Shown: positions 15,801 through 23,406, counted from the first letter of the stretch. The stretch is DNA of 64,000 nucleotides from Ferrovibrio xuzhouensis (GCF_042648965.1 NZ_JBHRYJ010000002.1:186001-250000), one strand, 5' to 3'. Made by a program: numbers and translations. The notes: generated from the sequence alone by a model not told the origin.

Positions 15801-18170
15801 CCAGCGGTCGGGCCTGCCCTCAAAGACAGCATGGATATCCAGCGGCTTTCCGGTGATTTCCCTGAATTCCTGCCGCCGTACCGCGAGGAAGGCCTGCGCG
15901 TCGAAATTCGGATCCTGTTTCCGGTGGTGCTCGACCAGGATTGTCATGACCTCCTCGAAGGTCGTGCCTGGCTTGACGACATCGGGGTCGTGGCCGGAAA
16001 GGTCATAGAAGCGCTGGTTTGCCATGACGATGCGGTCGTCGGCATCATACAGGATGAGTCCATCGCCGATGCTGGCGAAGGCATCGGACAGAAACAGTTC
16101 GGCCTTCTTGAGGTCGCTGATATCGCTGATCACCGAAATGGTGCTGCCATCGTCGGTGCGCCGGCGAATGGTGCGCAGCCACAGGCCGGGCAGATACTCG
16201 CCATAGACCGGCTCACCCGAAGGATTGAGGTAATCGCGACGCAGATTTCCGGTGAAGTCGTCCGGCGTGCCCTGCGGCCAGTGCTCGCGGCGCAGTCCAG
16301 CCACCATTTCCGCGATGTCTTCCTGTCGCGTGCCAGGGCCGACCAGTTTGGGATCATGGCGGGTCAGTTCGTAGAACCGGCTGTTGGCCAGCACCAGCCG
16401 GTGATCCGGGCCGTAGAGCGCAAAACCGTCGGACAGGCTTTCGATGGCATCGCGCAGGCGCCGCTCGGCCCGTTTCAGGTCGGAAATGTCATAGATGACC
16501 GAGATGGTGCTGCCGTCGGACGTGCGGTGGCGCACATTGCGCAGCCACAGGCCCGGCAGATGCTCGCCATCGACCGGGGCGCCGGTCGGATTGTCGAAAT
16601 CGTCGATCAGCTTCTGCACGAAACCGTCGTTTGCCTGGCCACCCCAGGCCTGCTGGCGCCGTTGGGCAATGATACGGGCAACATCATGGTAGGAGATGCC
16701 GATTTTCACCTCTGCCGGATCATGCCCGGTCAGTTCGTAAAAACGCCGGTTGGCCAGGCGCAGGCGATTGTCGGGTCCGTACAGGGTGAAGCCTTCCGCC
16801 AGGCTTTCGATGGCATCGCGCAGGCGCTGTCGCGCGACAACCAGGTCGGAGATATCCGACACGATGCTGATGACGCCGCCATCGGCGGTGCGGTGGCGCA
16901 CGGTGCGCAGCCAGTAACCCGGGCGAGCCTCGACGTCGAAGGGCTGCCCGCTCGGATTCTCAAAATCCGCTCGCAGGCCGGCGACATAGGCTTCAGCCTC
17001 CGCCGCACGGTCGTTGTCATGGCCGATGGCCGCAATGCTGGCGAGAATCTCGTCATTGTGGCTGCCGGGCCGGATTTTTGCCGGGTCGTGGCCGGTCAGT
17101 TCGTAGAAGCGGGCATTCACCGTGATCAGGCGGCCGTCGCTGCCAAACAGGGCAAAGCCCTCTGACAGGGCCTCGATGGCATCGCCAAGCCGCTGTTCCG
17201 CCGCGCGGGTGCGGTGCATCTGCCGCTTCAGCAGGACGAGGAAGCCGCCTGCGGCGATGGCGGCCAGCAGCAGGGCGCCGAAACCGAACAGCACGTTTTC
17301 ATACCACGAGGACAGGGCATCATCGGCGGCGATGCCGGCGGCGACCAGCAGCGGGTAGCCGGCGACATGCCGATAGACCATGAAGCGGGGGGTATGGTCG
17401 ACAAGGCCGCCGTTGAAGAACTCGATCACACTCTTGTCGGTCGCTCCGGCGAGTTTTGTCCAGTTATGGATGCGGGTGCCGATGCCGGCATCGTCGTGAT
17501 CGGGAATCCGGATCAGTCGCACGCCATCGTCGTTGACCAGCGCCAGCAGGGTGTTTGGCGTGACCTGAGCCTCGCGGTAGAAGGCGGCGAAGTAGTTCGG
17601 ATCGATGCCGGCCGCAACGATGCCGCCGAAGCTGCCGTCTGGCTTGTTGTAGCGGCGGCTGACGCTGATGGTCCATTGGCCGGTGATGCGGCTCTTCAGT
17701 GGCGGGCCGATATACAGGCCGGCGTGCGGATGTTCGGCGTGGGTCTGGAAATAACTGCGGTCGACGCCATTGAACTTGCGCGGGATGATGGTTTCGCTGT
17801 CGACGATCGAATCGCCGTGCTCGTCGAGCACGATATAGGCACGAATCTGCGGCAGGTCGGCGAGCCGGGTATTCATTCGCTGGCGCAGGGCGGACAGCGT
17901 GTTGATCGGCAGGGTGCCGGCAACGCCACTCATGGTCTCGGTGAAATCGGTGAGGAAGATGTCGACGGCGGCAAGGCTGCGGCCGGCATGTTCCTCCAGC
18001 GTCGCGGTGAGCGCGCGGGCGGTTGCCTGGCCCGCCGCGATATCGTCACGATACTGCCGGTATAACTGGATGCCGAGAATCAGCGCGAGCAGCAGCAGCA
18101 GGCCCGCGACAAACAATGCCGGCGCCCGCATCATGCGGTTCTGGGACGTCGCTCGGTTGGTGGCCGTCAT
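12897..18170 (-). CDS. Giant hybrid sensor histidine kinase with Cache sensor, eight tandem PAS domains and receiver
   Basis: The protein has 1757 residues from the ATG at 18168-18170 (GGGAG upstream; ATG at 18132-18134 is possible). A membrane segment at about 15-37 and a second at about 290-312 bracket an extracytoplasmic Cache-type sensor (VDRSYFQTHAEHPHAGLYIG, WTISVSRRYN). Eight PAS domains of the PAS_7 kind follow (about 325-1290). Each opens with a variant of RDAIEALxEGFALYDxDGRLV and ends in a WLRxxRxRTADGGxISVxxDISDLK-like strand. A short coiled coil precedes the HisKA box SEFLAMMSHEIRTPMNG (His near 1353). The ATPase domain has NAIKFTDTG, DTGIGI and GGTGLGLAISK. The receiver has the phospho-acceptor Asp in YDIVLMDVQMPEMDG (near 1641). 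There is no HPt domain and no partner regulator beside it. The ligand is unknown. Confidence 0.93.
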   Translation of the reverse strand: MTATNRATSQNRMMRAPALFVAGLLLLLALILGIQLYRQYRDDIAAGQATARALTATLEEHAGRSLAAVDIFLTDFTETMSGVAGTLPINTLSALRQRMNTRLADLPQIRAYIVLDEHGDSIVDSETIIPRKFNGVDRSYFQTHAEHPHAGLYIGPPLKSRITGQWTISVSRRYNKPDGSFGGIVAAGIDPNYFAAFYREAQVTPNTLLALVNDDGVRLIRIPDHDDAGIGTRIHNWTKLAGATDKSVIEFFNGGLVDHTPRFMVYRHVAGYPLLVAAGIAADDALSSWYENVLFGFGALLLAAIAAGGFLVLLKRQMHRTRAAEQRLGDAIEALSEGFALFGSDGRLITVNARFYELTGHDPAKIRPGSHNDEILASIAAIGHDNDRAAEAEAYVAGLRADFENPSGQPFDVEARPGYWLRTVRHRTADGGVISIVSDISDLVVARQRLRDAIESLAEGFTLYGPDNRLRLANRRFYELTGHDPAEVKIGISYHDVARIIAQRRQQAWGGQANDGFVQKLIDDFDNPTGAPVDGEHLPGLWLRNVRHRTSDGSTISVIYDISDLKRAERRLRDAIESLSDGFALYGPDHRLVLANSRFYELTRHDPKLVGPGTRQEDIAEMVAGLRREHWPQGTPDDFTGNLRRDYLNPSGEPVYGEYLPGLWLRTIRRRTDDGSTISVISDISDLKKAELFLSDAFASIGDGLILYDADDRIVMANQRFYDLSGHDPDVVKPGTTFEEVMTILVEHHRKQDPNFDAQAFLAVRRQEFREITGKPLDIHAVFEGRPDRWVRLTRKRTSIGGKISVFSDITDLKLAEQRLRDAIETLDEGFLLYDRDGYLVMANHRYYEVTRQDPALIQPGVHFSEIMRLTLDRRNYDADFDREAYVEQITKEFWDPTGNPVDAQPYPDVWLRMVRRRTADGGVITVFADISDLKRAEQRLRDAIEALAEGFALYDRDGYLVMANARFYALTGHDPAVVKVGIHNEEVLRAATARRAELTPGLDVDAYIAALRQDFREPSGEPIDAELFPGHWLRTQRHRTADGGLISIVGDISDLKRAEQRLRDAIEATNEGFILYDADDRIVLFNQRFVEYYWPLAAILRPGASFEEILRRGMALGAFPAAAGSEEAWIAERLASHRNPTGPIERQLDDGRWILIREQRTAEGGIVGIGTDITALKQAEQKLRDAIEAIDEGFVLYDSEDRIVMFNRRILDYYPDMRDVARPGMTFEELTRSRLAKGHAGDSDPEAWVATRVKAHQNPGPVMERLTQSGRWLLVQEQRTADGGIVTVARDITALKDQQAALERHVANLQAANRQVEEQAYRLRELADSYAVEKDRAEEASRAKSEFLAMMSHEIRTPMNGVLGTIGLMLNTELTAHQGKLLSTARGSAEHLLTLINDILDFSKLEAGKITLEALDFDLPQLIESIISMMNPRAVMKGLQLSAQVPAEAPRYLKGDTGRLRQIMLNLVGNAIKFTDTGQIEILVASHPADDGHHAITVKVCDTGIGIAADKVGNLFSQFSQADTSIARRFGGTGLGLAISKQLVELMGGTIGIDSVEGRGSTFWFTVTLPEGEPVVEAQRPEAVEGPATRRLLRILVAEDNQVNQMVIGMMLRQLGHQVDMVTNGIEACEQVQKAPYDIVLMDVQMPEMDGMTATRTIRSLPGEAARIPIVALTANAMEGDREAYLTAGMDDYAAKPISLPQLIGAMNRALGAGSAIAATAGDAAPASPDAPTPGGLSANAKTGLGNLLSSLKKLN
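14290..17195 (-). repeat. Eight tandem PAS-coding repeats, period about 365 bp
   Basis: Within the giant kinase gene a unit of about 360-370 bp recurs eight times. Unit starts are marked by the DAIE-type codons near 17185, 16815, 16450, 16085, 15705, 15345, 14980 and 14620. Neighbouring units share long near-identical stretches, for example around the GATGGCATCGCGCAG motif on the plus strand. Unit 4 (FASIGDGLILYDADDR) is the most divergent. Expansion by tandem duplication is the simplest explanation, and the array is a natural substrate for copy-number change by recombination. Confidence 0.85.
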
Positions 18171-18210
18171 GGCTCCCGGCGGATCTCGAAAGGTGAAGGA
18201 AGCATAGCCC

Positions 18211-19200
18211 ATGCACCCCTTGCGACAAGGTAAACATTTGATAATTCTGGCCATCCTCGCGCTGGCCATCCTCGCGCTGGCCGGGGTGGCGCAGGCCGAG
18301 CCGATAGCGGTGCGTGACGCAGTGCTGGAGCTCAACCCGGAAGCGCCGCAGGAGATGCGGCTGGGCCGGCTCGATTATCTCGGCGGCCTGATCATCGCCA
18401 GCGACGACGGCCGCTTCGGCGGCTATTCCGGCCTGGCGGTGGATCGCGACGGCCGGGGCCTCTGGGCCCTGTCGGATACCGGGCACTGGCTGCACATGGA
18501 ATTCGCCACCGATGCCGCCGGGCTGCCGCAGCATGTGGTGGCCACCGACTATCGCCCGCTGCGCGATGCCCATGGCCTGCCGCTGAAAGGCAAGCACGAC
18601 AGCGACGCCGAGTCCCTGCGCCATGCGGCCGACGGCAGCTGGCTGGTCGCCTTCGAACGCTGGCACCGCATCTGGCGGTATGCCTCACCGGGCGGGCCCG
18701 CCATCGAGACCGTGCCGCTGCCGGCCTCAGCGACTGACCAGCCGGAGAATGGCGGCCTCGAGGCGATCGCCACTCTGCCGGATGATGGGCTGTTACTGCT
18801 CAGCGAAGATAAGCGGGTCGGGCCGGACCAGGGCGCCGCCTGGCTGCGCCGCGGCGGCCAGTGGCTGGATCGCGTCTGGCCGGTCGCGGGCGACTTCAAA
18901 CCGACCGATGCGGTGGCGCTGCCCGATGGCGATGTGGTGGTGCTGGAGCGCTATTACCGACCGCTGGTCGGGCCCAAGGCCCGGCTGCGGTTGCTGCCCG
19001 CTGCACAGCTTGCCGGCACGGCGCCGTGGCAGCCGGTGCTGCTGGCGGAATGGGCGAAGCCGTATTCGGTCGACAACATGGAGGCGCTGGATGTGCGCAA
19101 GGCTGCCGATGGCAGCCGATGGCTCTACATCATGTCGGATGACAACCAGAGCAGCCTGCAGCGTACCCTGCTGATGGTGTTCCGGCTGCGTGCCGAATAA
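18211..19200 (+). CDS. Secreted esterase-like activity of phytase family protein
   Basis: The protein has 329 residues with an N-terminal signal peptide (HLIILAILALAILALAGVAQA, cleavage about residue 29). The rest has the repetitive beta-propeller-like pattern of the 'esterase-like activity of phytase' family: GGYSGLAVDRDGRGLWALSDTGHW, ESLRHAADGSWLVAFERWHRIWRY, GGLEAIATLPDDGLLLLSED, TDAVALPDGDVVVLERYY and VDNMEALDVR. These proteins are exported; their true substrates are not settled. The signal-peptide codons include a 15-bp tandem duplication (about 18249-18280), which lengthened the hydrophobic core (LAILALAILALAG). The gene is divergent from the giant kinase with only 40 bp between start codons, so their promoters must overlap or lie inside coding sequence. 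Confidence 0.82.
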   Translation: MHPLRQGKHLIILAILALAILALAGVAQAEPIAVRDAVLELNPEAPQEMRLGRLDYLGGLIIASDDGRFGGYSGLAVDRDGRGLWALSDTGHWLHMEFATDAAGLPQHVVATDYRPLRDAHGLPLKGKHDSDAESLRHAADGSWLVAFERWHRIWRYASPGGPAIETVPLPASATDQPENGGLEAIATLPDDGLLLLSEDKRVGPDQGAAWLRRGGQWLDRVWPVAGDFKPTDAVALPDGDVVVLERYYRPLVGPKARLRLLPAAQLAGTAPWQPVLLAEWAKPYSVDNMEALDVRKAADGSRWLYIMSDDNQSSLQRTLLMVFRLRAE

Positions 19201-19209
19201 GGCCCCGTA

Positions 19210-19240
19210 CACAAATAAGAGCGGCCACAAATAAGAGCGG
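19210..19240 (+). repeat. Tandem 15-bp direct repeat
   Basis: The 15-mer CACAAATAAGAGCGG occurs at 19210-19224 and again at 19226-19240, one base apart, just after the esterase-like gene. A weak third copy (CACAAACGG) follows. It is AT-richer than its surroundings. No function is evident; replication slippage is the simplest source. Confidence 0.7.
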
Positions 19241-19253
19241 CGCACAAACGGCA

Positions 19254-19283
19254 ACGCCCGCCGGAGCGGACTCCGGCGGGCGT
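19254..19283. terminator. Hairpin between convergent esterase-like gene and rpmB
   Basis: A perfect 13-bp stem (ACGCCCGCCGGAG pairing with CTCCGGCGGGCGT) with a 4-base loop lies between two convergent genes. There is no T-run on either side, so it is not a classical intrinsic terminator, but its position suggests a bidirectional transcription end or mRNA 3' stabiliser. Confidence 0.6.
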
Positions 19284-19314
19284 CAGATGCCGTGCAGCAA
19301 TGAAGCGGGGCGGC

Positions 19315-19611
19315 TTACGCCGCCTGCTTGGCCGCCAGCGCCTTCTTGATCTTGCGCTTCAGGACCTTCGCGTCGTCCGACAGGCGGTCGTCGCGGGTCT
19401 TGATCAGCCAGTTGTCGATGCCGCCGTTATGCTCGACCGAGCGCAGGCCATGCGACGAGACCCGCAGCGTCACATCCCGGCCCAGCGCTTCGCTGATCAG
19501 GGAGACGACATGCAAGTTCGGCAGGAAGCGCCGACGCGTCTTGTTGTTGGCGTGGCTGACATTGTTACCGGTCCGGACGCCCTTGCCGGTGACTTCGCAG
19601 CGACGAGCCAT
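19315..19611 (-). CDS. rpmB: 50S ribosomal protein L28
   Basis: The protein has 98 residues starting MARRCEVTGKGVRTGNNVSH, the L28 signature, followed by NKTRRRFLPNLH and the lysine-rich C-terminus VLKRKIKKALAAKQAA. I chose the ATG at 19609-19611, with an AGAGG Shine-Dalgarno (TTTAAGAGGTTC) upstream; the longer in-frame extension runs through the promoter and is not coding. The Cys and Asn positions fit the non-duplicated alphaproteobacterial form. It is transcribed from its own promoter (TTGACG, 17 bp, TATAAC) and ends at a strong hairpin. Confidence 0.97.
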   Translation of the reverse strand: MARRCEVTGKGVRTGNNVSHANNKTRRRFLPNLHVVSLISEALGRDVTLRVSSHGLRSVEHNGGIDNWLIKTRDDRLSDDAKVLKRKIKKALAAKQAA

Positions 19612-19657
19612 GATGAACCTCTTAAACTTTCCAGTGATTCCGCAAAATTGGCGGCTG

Positions 19658-19686
19658 GTTATAGGGTCTGGGGCCCGGCCCGTCAA
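19658..19686 (-). promoter_or_regulatory. Sigma-70-type promoter of rpmB
   Basis: On the minus strand TTGACG (19681-19686) and TATAAC (19658-19663) are separated by exactly 17 bp. This predicts a start near 19651 and a leader of about 40 nt before the rpmB ATG. The match to the housekeeping consensus is strong for a GC-rich genome, as expected for a ribosomal protein gene. Confidence 0.75.
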
Positions 19687-19757
19687 CTCGAAAAGCCCGC
19701 CAAATCCGCAGTGAAACGTCCGTCTCGCCCATCCTGTCGCGGTGCCGGCCCGGCCGG

Positions 19758-19783
19758 GCCGGGATTCCGGCCGGAATCCCGGC
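19758..19783. repeat. Perfect 26-bp palindrome between rpmB and rpmH promoters
   Basis: Positions 19758-19783 form an uninterrupted perfect inverted repeat (core GGATTCCGGCCGGAATCC), surrounded by further GGCCGG-rich sequence. It lies about 70 bp upstream of each of the two divergent ribosomal promoters. With no loop it could be a dimer binding site or a cruciform rather than an RNA hairpin. The intergenic region 19612-19987 otherwise holds only the two promoters. Confidence 0.7.
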
Positions 19784-19850
19784 TTTCCGGGCGGATTTGC
19801 GGCACCGGAGAATTGTCGCCCGATTGTTGCTGGGGCCTGCCAATCCCGCG

Positions 19851-19879
19851 TTGACTCTGCCGAAGCCAGCCCGTATACA
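19851..19879 (+). promoter_or_regulatory. Sigma-70-type promoter of rpmH operon
   Basis: TTGACT (19851-19856) and TATACA (19874-19879) are separated by exactly 17 bp, a near-consensus housekeeping promoter. The predicted start near 19886 leaves a leader of about 100 nt before the GTG of rpmH, long enough to hold leader control, although I see no strong hairpin in it. Confidence 0.75.
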
Positions 19880-19987
19880 GCGGGACCGATTTTGCCGGGG
19901 GTCCACGCGGGCCCCCTGTTTGTGCGTTTATGCGCCGTTCTTTCGCGGTTTTCCGGGAGAAAGGCGTCTGTCAGACGGAGAGCCGCT

Positions 19988-20122
19988 GTGAAACGGACCT
20001 ATCAACCGAGCAAGCTGGTGCGCAAGCGTCGCCACGGTTTCCGCGCGCGCATGGCCACTGTGGGCGGCCGCAAGGTAATCGCCGCCCGCCGCGCCCAGGG
20101 CCGCAAGAAGCTCTCGGCCTAA
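19988..20122 (+). CDS. rpmH: 50S ribosomal protein L34
   Basis: The protein has 44 residues, MKRTYQPSKLVRKRRHGF followed by RARMATVGGRKVIAARRAQGRKKLSA, the full L34 pattern. It starts with GTG (19988-19990) preceded by GGAGAG. It heads the conserved rpmH-rnpA-yidD-yidC string and overlaps nothing; rnpA begins 11 bp later. Confidence 0.97.
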   Translation: MKRTYQPSKLVRKRRHGFRARMATVGGRKVIAARRAQGRKKLSA

Positions 20123-20133
20123 GTATCGCCGCG

Positions 20134-20547
20134 ATGGCGTCGGGCGGCGTCGATCGACTCCGCCGCCGCGCGGAATATCTCCGGGTGCAGGCGGCCAACC
20201 GGCGCGTCGCGCTGCCGGGCCTGTTGCTGCAGGCTGCCCCGGCTGTTGATCCCGACAATATGACGGTCGCCACCCTGCGCATCGGCTTCACCGCCTCGCG
20301 CAAGGTCGGCAATGCCGTGCTGCGCAACCGTGCCAAGCGGCGGCTGAAGGCACTGGCGGCGGATCTGCTGCCCTGCCATGCCCAGCCCGGCCATGATTAC
20401 GTGCTGGTCGCGCGCCAGGCGACGCCCGCGCGCGACTTTGCCGCCCTGCGCGGCGATCTCGAGGCCGCACTGAAAAAGCTGCGCCTGTGGCGCGCCGCGC
20501 CGTCGGCGGCCGGCGCGTCTGGTCTTGGGCCGGAGGCTGCGGCATGA
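20134..20547 (+). CDS. rnpA: Ribonuclease P protein component
   Basis: The protein has 137 residues. RnpA binds the RNase P RNA and helps 5' maturation of tRNA precursors. The signature RIGFTASRKVGNAVLRNRAKRRLKAL (about 50-75) is the conserved RNR motif. The N-terminal LRRRAEYLRVQAANRR corresponds to the substrate leader-binding region. The C-terminus is Ala-rich and poorly conserved. The ATG at 20134 has no strong Shine-Dalgarno, which suggests coupling to rpmH just upstream. Its stop overlaps the yidD start (ATGA). Confidence 0.93.
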   Translation: MASGGVDRLRRRAEYLRVQAANRRVALPGLLLQAAPAVDPDNMTVATLRIGFTASRKVGNAVLRNRAKRRLKALAADLLPCHAQPGHDYVLVARQATPARDFAALRGDLEAALKKLRLWRAAPSAAGASGLGPEAAA

Positions 20548-20828
20548 CGCCGCTGGCCCGTCTTCTCAGCCTGCCGGTGCAAGCATACCGGTTGTTCCTT
20601 TCGCCCTGGGTCGGCCATAACTGCCGCTACCAGCCGACCTGCTCCTGCTACGCGCTCGAGGCTTTCGAGCGTCACGGCGCGGCGCGAGGCGGCTATCTGG
20701 CCGTGCGGCGGCTGGCGCGCTGCCATCCGCTCGGCAGCAGCGGCTACGACCCGGTGCCGCCGCGGCCCGGTGCATCATCGCCGGCGTCGTCGGTACCGTC
20801 TTCATCTGTACAGCAAGGTTCCCTCTGA
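20544..20828 (+). CDS. yidD: Membrane protein insertion efficiency factor YidD
   Basis: The protein has 94 residues with the YidD core YRLFLSPWVGHNCRYQPTCSCYALEAFERHGAARG and the RRLARCHPLGSSGYDPVP end, including the conserved cysteines. It is a small inner-membrane-associated protein that aids YidC-dependent insertion. Start ATGA overlaps the rnpA stop, and its own TGA shares a base with the yidC ATG, so the trio is translationally coupled. A Ser/Pro-rich tail of about 20 residues extends past the usual end. Confidence 0.93.
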   Translation: MTPLARLLSLPVQAYRLFLSPWVGHNCRYQPTCSCYALEAFERHGAARGGYLAVRRLARCHPLGSSGYDPVPPRPGASSPASSVPSSSVQQGSL

Positions 20829-22663
20829 TGTCCGACCAGAAGAATCTCATCATCGCGATCGTCGTTTCGGTGGCGATCCTGCTCGGTTTCCAGTTCTTCA
20901 TCGAGAAGCCGAAGCAGGACCGGCTGCGCGAGCAGCAGGCGATCGAACAGGCGCAGAAGGCGGCGACCGCGCCGGCCGGCACCGCGCCGACCGCGTCCGG
21001 CGTCCTGCCGCAGCTGCCGACCCTGCCGCAGACCCCGGCCGAACTTGCGGTGTCGCGCGACAAGGCGCTGGACAAGAGCGCGCGGGTGAAGATCGAAGGC
21101 AAGCGCGTGGTCGGCTCGATCAATCTGGTCGGTGCGCGGTTCGACGACATCGTGCTGCCGGAATACAAGGAAACCATCGATCCGGGCAGCCCGCCGATCC
21201 ACCTGATGTCGCCGACCGGCGGCCCGGAGCCCTATTACGCCGAATTCGGCTGGACCGTGACCGGCACCGGCGTCGCGCTGCCCAACGACCAGACCCGCTG
21301 GACCGCCGACCGCGACGTGCTGACGGCCGGCCAGCCGGTGACGCTGACTTGGGACAACGGCCAGGGTCTGGTGTTCCAGCGCGTCGTCAGCGTCGACGAC
21401 AATTACATGTTCACCGTGACCCAGAAGGTCGAGAACAAGACCGACAAGCCGGTCACGCTGTTCCCCTACGGCCTGATCTCGCGCCACGGCCTGCCGCATA
21501 CCGATGGCCTCTACATCCTGCATGAAGGCCCGCTCGGCGTGTTCCGCGACAAGGCCGGCGACAGCGGCACGCTGAAGGATTATTCCTACAAGGACATCGT
21601 CAGCGACAAGGCGGTCGAGTTCAGCAGCATCGGCGGCTGGCTCGGCTTCACCGACAAGTACTGGCTGGCAGCGCTGATCCCCGGCGACCAGCAGGACGTC
21701 AAGGCGCGCATCAGCCACACCCAGCCGAAGGACGATGTCGAGCACTTCCAGGCGGATTACCTGGGCGGCGGCATCACCGTCGAGCCCGGAAAGACTGCCG
21801 AGAATGTCAGCCGGCTGTTCGCCGGCGCCAAGGAAGTCAAGCTGATCGACCGCTACGAGGCGGAGCAGCATATCGCCAAGTTCGAGCTGGCGATCGACTG
21901 GGGCTGGTTCCATTTCCTGACCCGGCCGATGTTCTTCACCATCGACTTCCTGCGCGAGAAGATCGGCAATATCGGCCTCGCCATGCTGGCGGTGACCGTT
22001 CTGGTCAAGCTGCTGTTCTTTCCGCTTGCCTACAAGTCCTATGTGTCGATGAGCGCGATGAAGAAGCTGCAGCCGGAAATGACCAAGCTGCGCGAGCGCT
22101 ATGCCGACAACCGCGAGGCGATGCAGAAGGAGCTGATGGCCCTCTACAAGAAGGAGAAGGTCAATCCTGCCGCCGGCTGTCTGCCGATCCTGCTGCAGAT
22201 CCCGGTCTTCTTCTCGCTCTACAAGGTGCTCTACATCACCATCGAGATGCGGCATGCGCCGTTCTTCGGCTGGATCCACGATCTGTCGGCGCCGGACCCG
22301 ACCTCGTGGCTGAACGGCTTCGGCCTGCTGCCCTGGGCGATACCTGACCTCGGCCACCTGCATGTCATCTCGATCGGCATCTGGCCGATCATCATGGGCA
22401 TTACCATGTTCTGCCAGATGAAGATGAATCCGACGCCGCCGGATCCGATCCAGCAGAAGATCTTCACCCTGATGCCGATCGTCTTCACCTTCATGCTCGG
22501 CCGTTTCGCCGCCGGCCTAGTGATCTACTGGAGCTGGAACAATACGCTCAGCGTGCTGCAGCAGTACGTCATCATGCGGCGCATGGGCGTGAAGATCGGC
22601 GGTGGTGCCGACAAGCCGGCCAAACCCGTCAAGCCGGCCAAGGCCGGGAAACCGGCCAAGTAG
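20828..22663 (+). CDS. yidC: Membrane protein insertase YidC
   Basis: YidC (611 residues) inserts and folds inner-membrane proteins alone or with SecYEG. The N-terminal membrane segment is LIIAIVVSVAILLGFQFFIE (about 6-25). The large periplasmic beta-domain spans about 55-360. The conserved insertase core starts near 365 (WGWFHFLTRPMFFTIDFLREKIGN). It holds the cytoplasmic hairpin MSAMKKLQPEMTKLRERYADN and the NPAAGCLPILLQIPVFFSLYKVLY region. The C-terminus ends in a lysine-rich tail (GGADKPAKPVKPAKAGKPAK), as seen in species where YidC contacts ribosomes. engB follows after 25 bp. Confidence 0.96.
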   Translation: MSDQKNLIIAIVVSVAILLGFQFFIEKPKQDRLREQQAIEQAQKAATAPAGTAPTASGVLPQLPTLPQTPAELAVSRDKALDKSARVKIEGKRVVGSINLVGARFDDIVLPEYKETIDPGSPPIHLMSPTGGPEPYYAEFGWTVTGTGVALPNDQTRWTADRDVLTAGQPVTLTWDNGQGLVFQRVVSVDDNYMFTVTQKVENKTDKPVTLFPYGLISRHGLPHTDGLYILHEGPLGVFRDKAGDSGTLKDYSYKDIVSDKAVEFSSIGGWLGFTDKYWLAALIPGDQQDVKARISHTQPKDDVEHFQADYLGGGITVEPGKTAENVSRLFAGAKEVKLIDRYEAEQHIAKFELAIDWGWFHFLTRPMFFTIDFLREKIGNIGLAMLAVTVLVKLLFFPLAYKSYVSMSAMKKLQPEMTKLRERYADNREAMQKELMALYKKEKVNPAAGCLPILLQIPVFFSLYKVLYITIEMRHAPFFGWIHDLSAPDPTSWLNGFGLLPWAIPDLGHLHVISIGIWPIIMGITMFCQMKMNPTPPDPIQQKIFTLMPIVFTFMLGRFAAGLVIYWSWNNTLSVLQQYVIMRRMGVKIGGGADKPAKPVKPAKAGKPAK

Positions 22664-22688
22664 CCGGGCCGGCGGCAGGAAGCGCGCC

Positions 22689-23354
22689 ATGGCCGAACTG
22701 CCCGTCGCAACTGAAGAACTGACGCCGGCCGCGCTGGAACGTGGCCGGCTGCTGTTCGCCGGCCCCTGCGATTTCTTCGCCGGCGCCATGACCATGCCGC
22801 AGCTGCCGCCGCCGCGAGGCCCGGAGATCGCCTTTGCCGGCCGCTCCAATGTCGGCAAGTCGTCGCTGGTCAACGCACTGACCGGCCGCAAGACTCTGGC
22901 GCGGGTCTCGACCACGCCGGGCCGCACGCAGCAGCTCAATTTCTTCGATCTTGGCCTCGGCCAGATGTCTCTCGTCGACCTGCCGGGCTACGGCTATTCC
23001 TCGGTCGGCAAGGCCAAGGCCGAGGCCTGGACCGAGACTACCCGGGCCTACCTCAGGGGCCGGCCCGAGCTGCAGCGGGTGCTGCTGCTGGTCGATGGCC
23101 GGCACGGGCTGAAGCCCGGCGACGAGGACATCATGAAGCTGCTCGACCGGTCGGCGGTGATTTACCAGGTGGTGCTGACCAAGGCCGACAAGGTCAAGCC
23201 GGCCGAACTCGAAAAGGTGCAGGCCGCCACCGCGGCGGCCCTGTCGCGCCATGTCGCGGCCCATCCTGTCATCCGGGTGACATCGAGTGCCGAGGGAACC
23301 GGCATCGCGGAACTGCGCGCCGCGCTTGCCGCACTGGCCGAAGCGACCGTATAA
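22689..23354 (+). CDS. engB: Ribosome biogenesis GTP-binding protein EngB (YihA/YsxC)
   Basis: The protein has 221 residues with the complete GTPase set: G1 GRSNVGKSSLVNAL (near 54-67), G2 STTPGRTQQLNFF, G3 DLPGYGYSSVGK, G4 TKADKVK and G5 TSSAEGTGI. EngB is a circularly ordered TRAFAC GTPase needed for large-subunit assembly. The ATG at 22689 follows AGGAAG. The gene sits between yidC and argB on the same strand with short gaps, a common alphaproteobacterial order. Confidence 0.96.
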   Translation: MAELPVATEELTPAALERGRLLFAGPCDFFAGAMTMPQLPPPRGPEIAFAGRSNVGKSSLVNALTGRKTLARVSTTPGRTQQLNFFDLGLGQMSLVDLPGYGYSSVGKAKAEAWTETTRAYLRGRPELQRVLLLVDGRHGLKPGDEDIMKLLDRSAVIYQVVLTKADKVKPAELEKVQAATAAALSRHVAAHPVIRVTSSAEGTGIAELRAALAALAEATV

Positions 23355-23406
23355 ACGCAGCAAAGACCCTGTTTTCAGCCCGTCCGCTTGCCCGAGAAGG
23401 ATCGCC

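Noticed and set aside
14290..17195. Long plus-strand open frames opposite the PAS repeats
   Set aside because: They are shadows: the repetitive codon pattern of the PAS units on the minus strand keeps the opposite frames open, and the encoded sequences match no family.
19872..19881. Another GTATACAG match at the rpmH promoter
   Set aside because: It coincides exactly with the -10 hexamer of a near-consensus promoter with 17-bp spacing, so it is better explained as promoter than as a GntR operator. It is kept as a warning that the motif can occur by chance.
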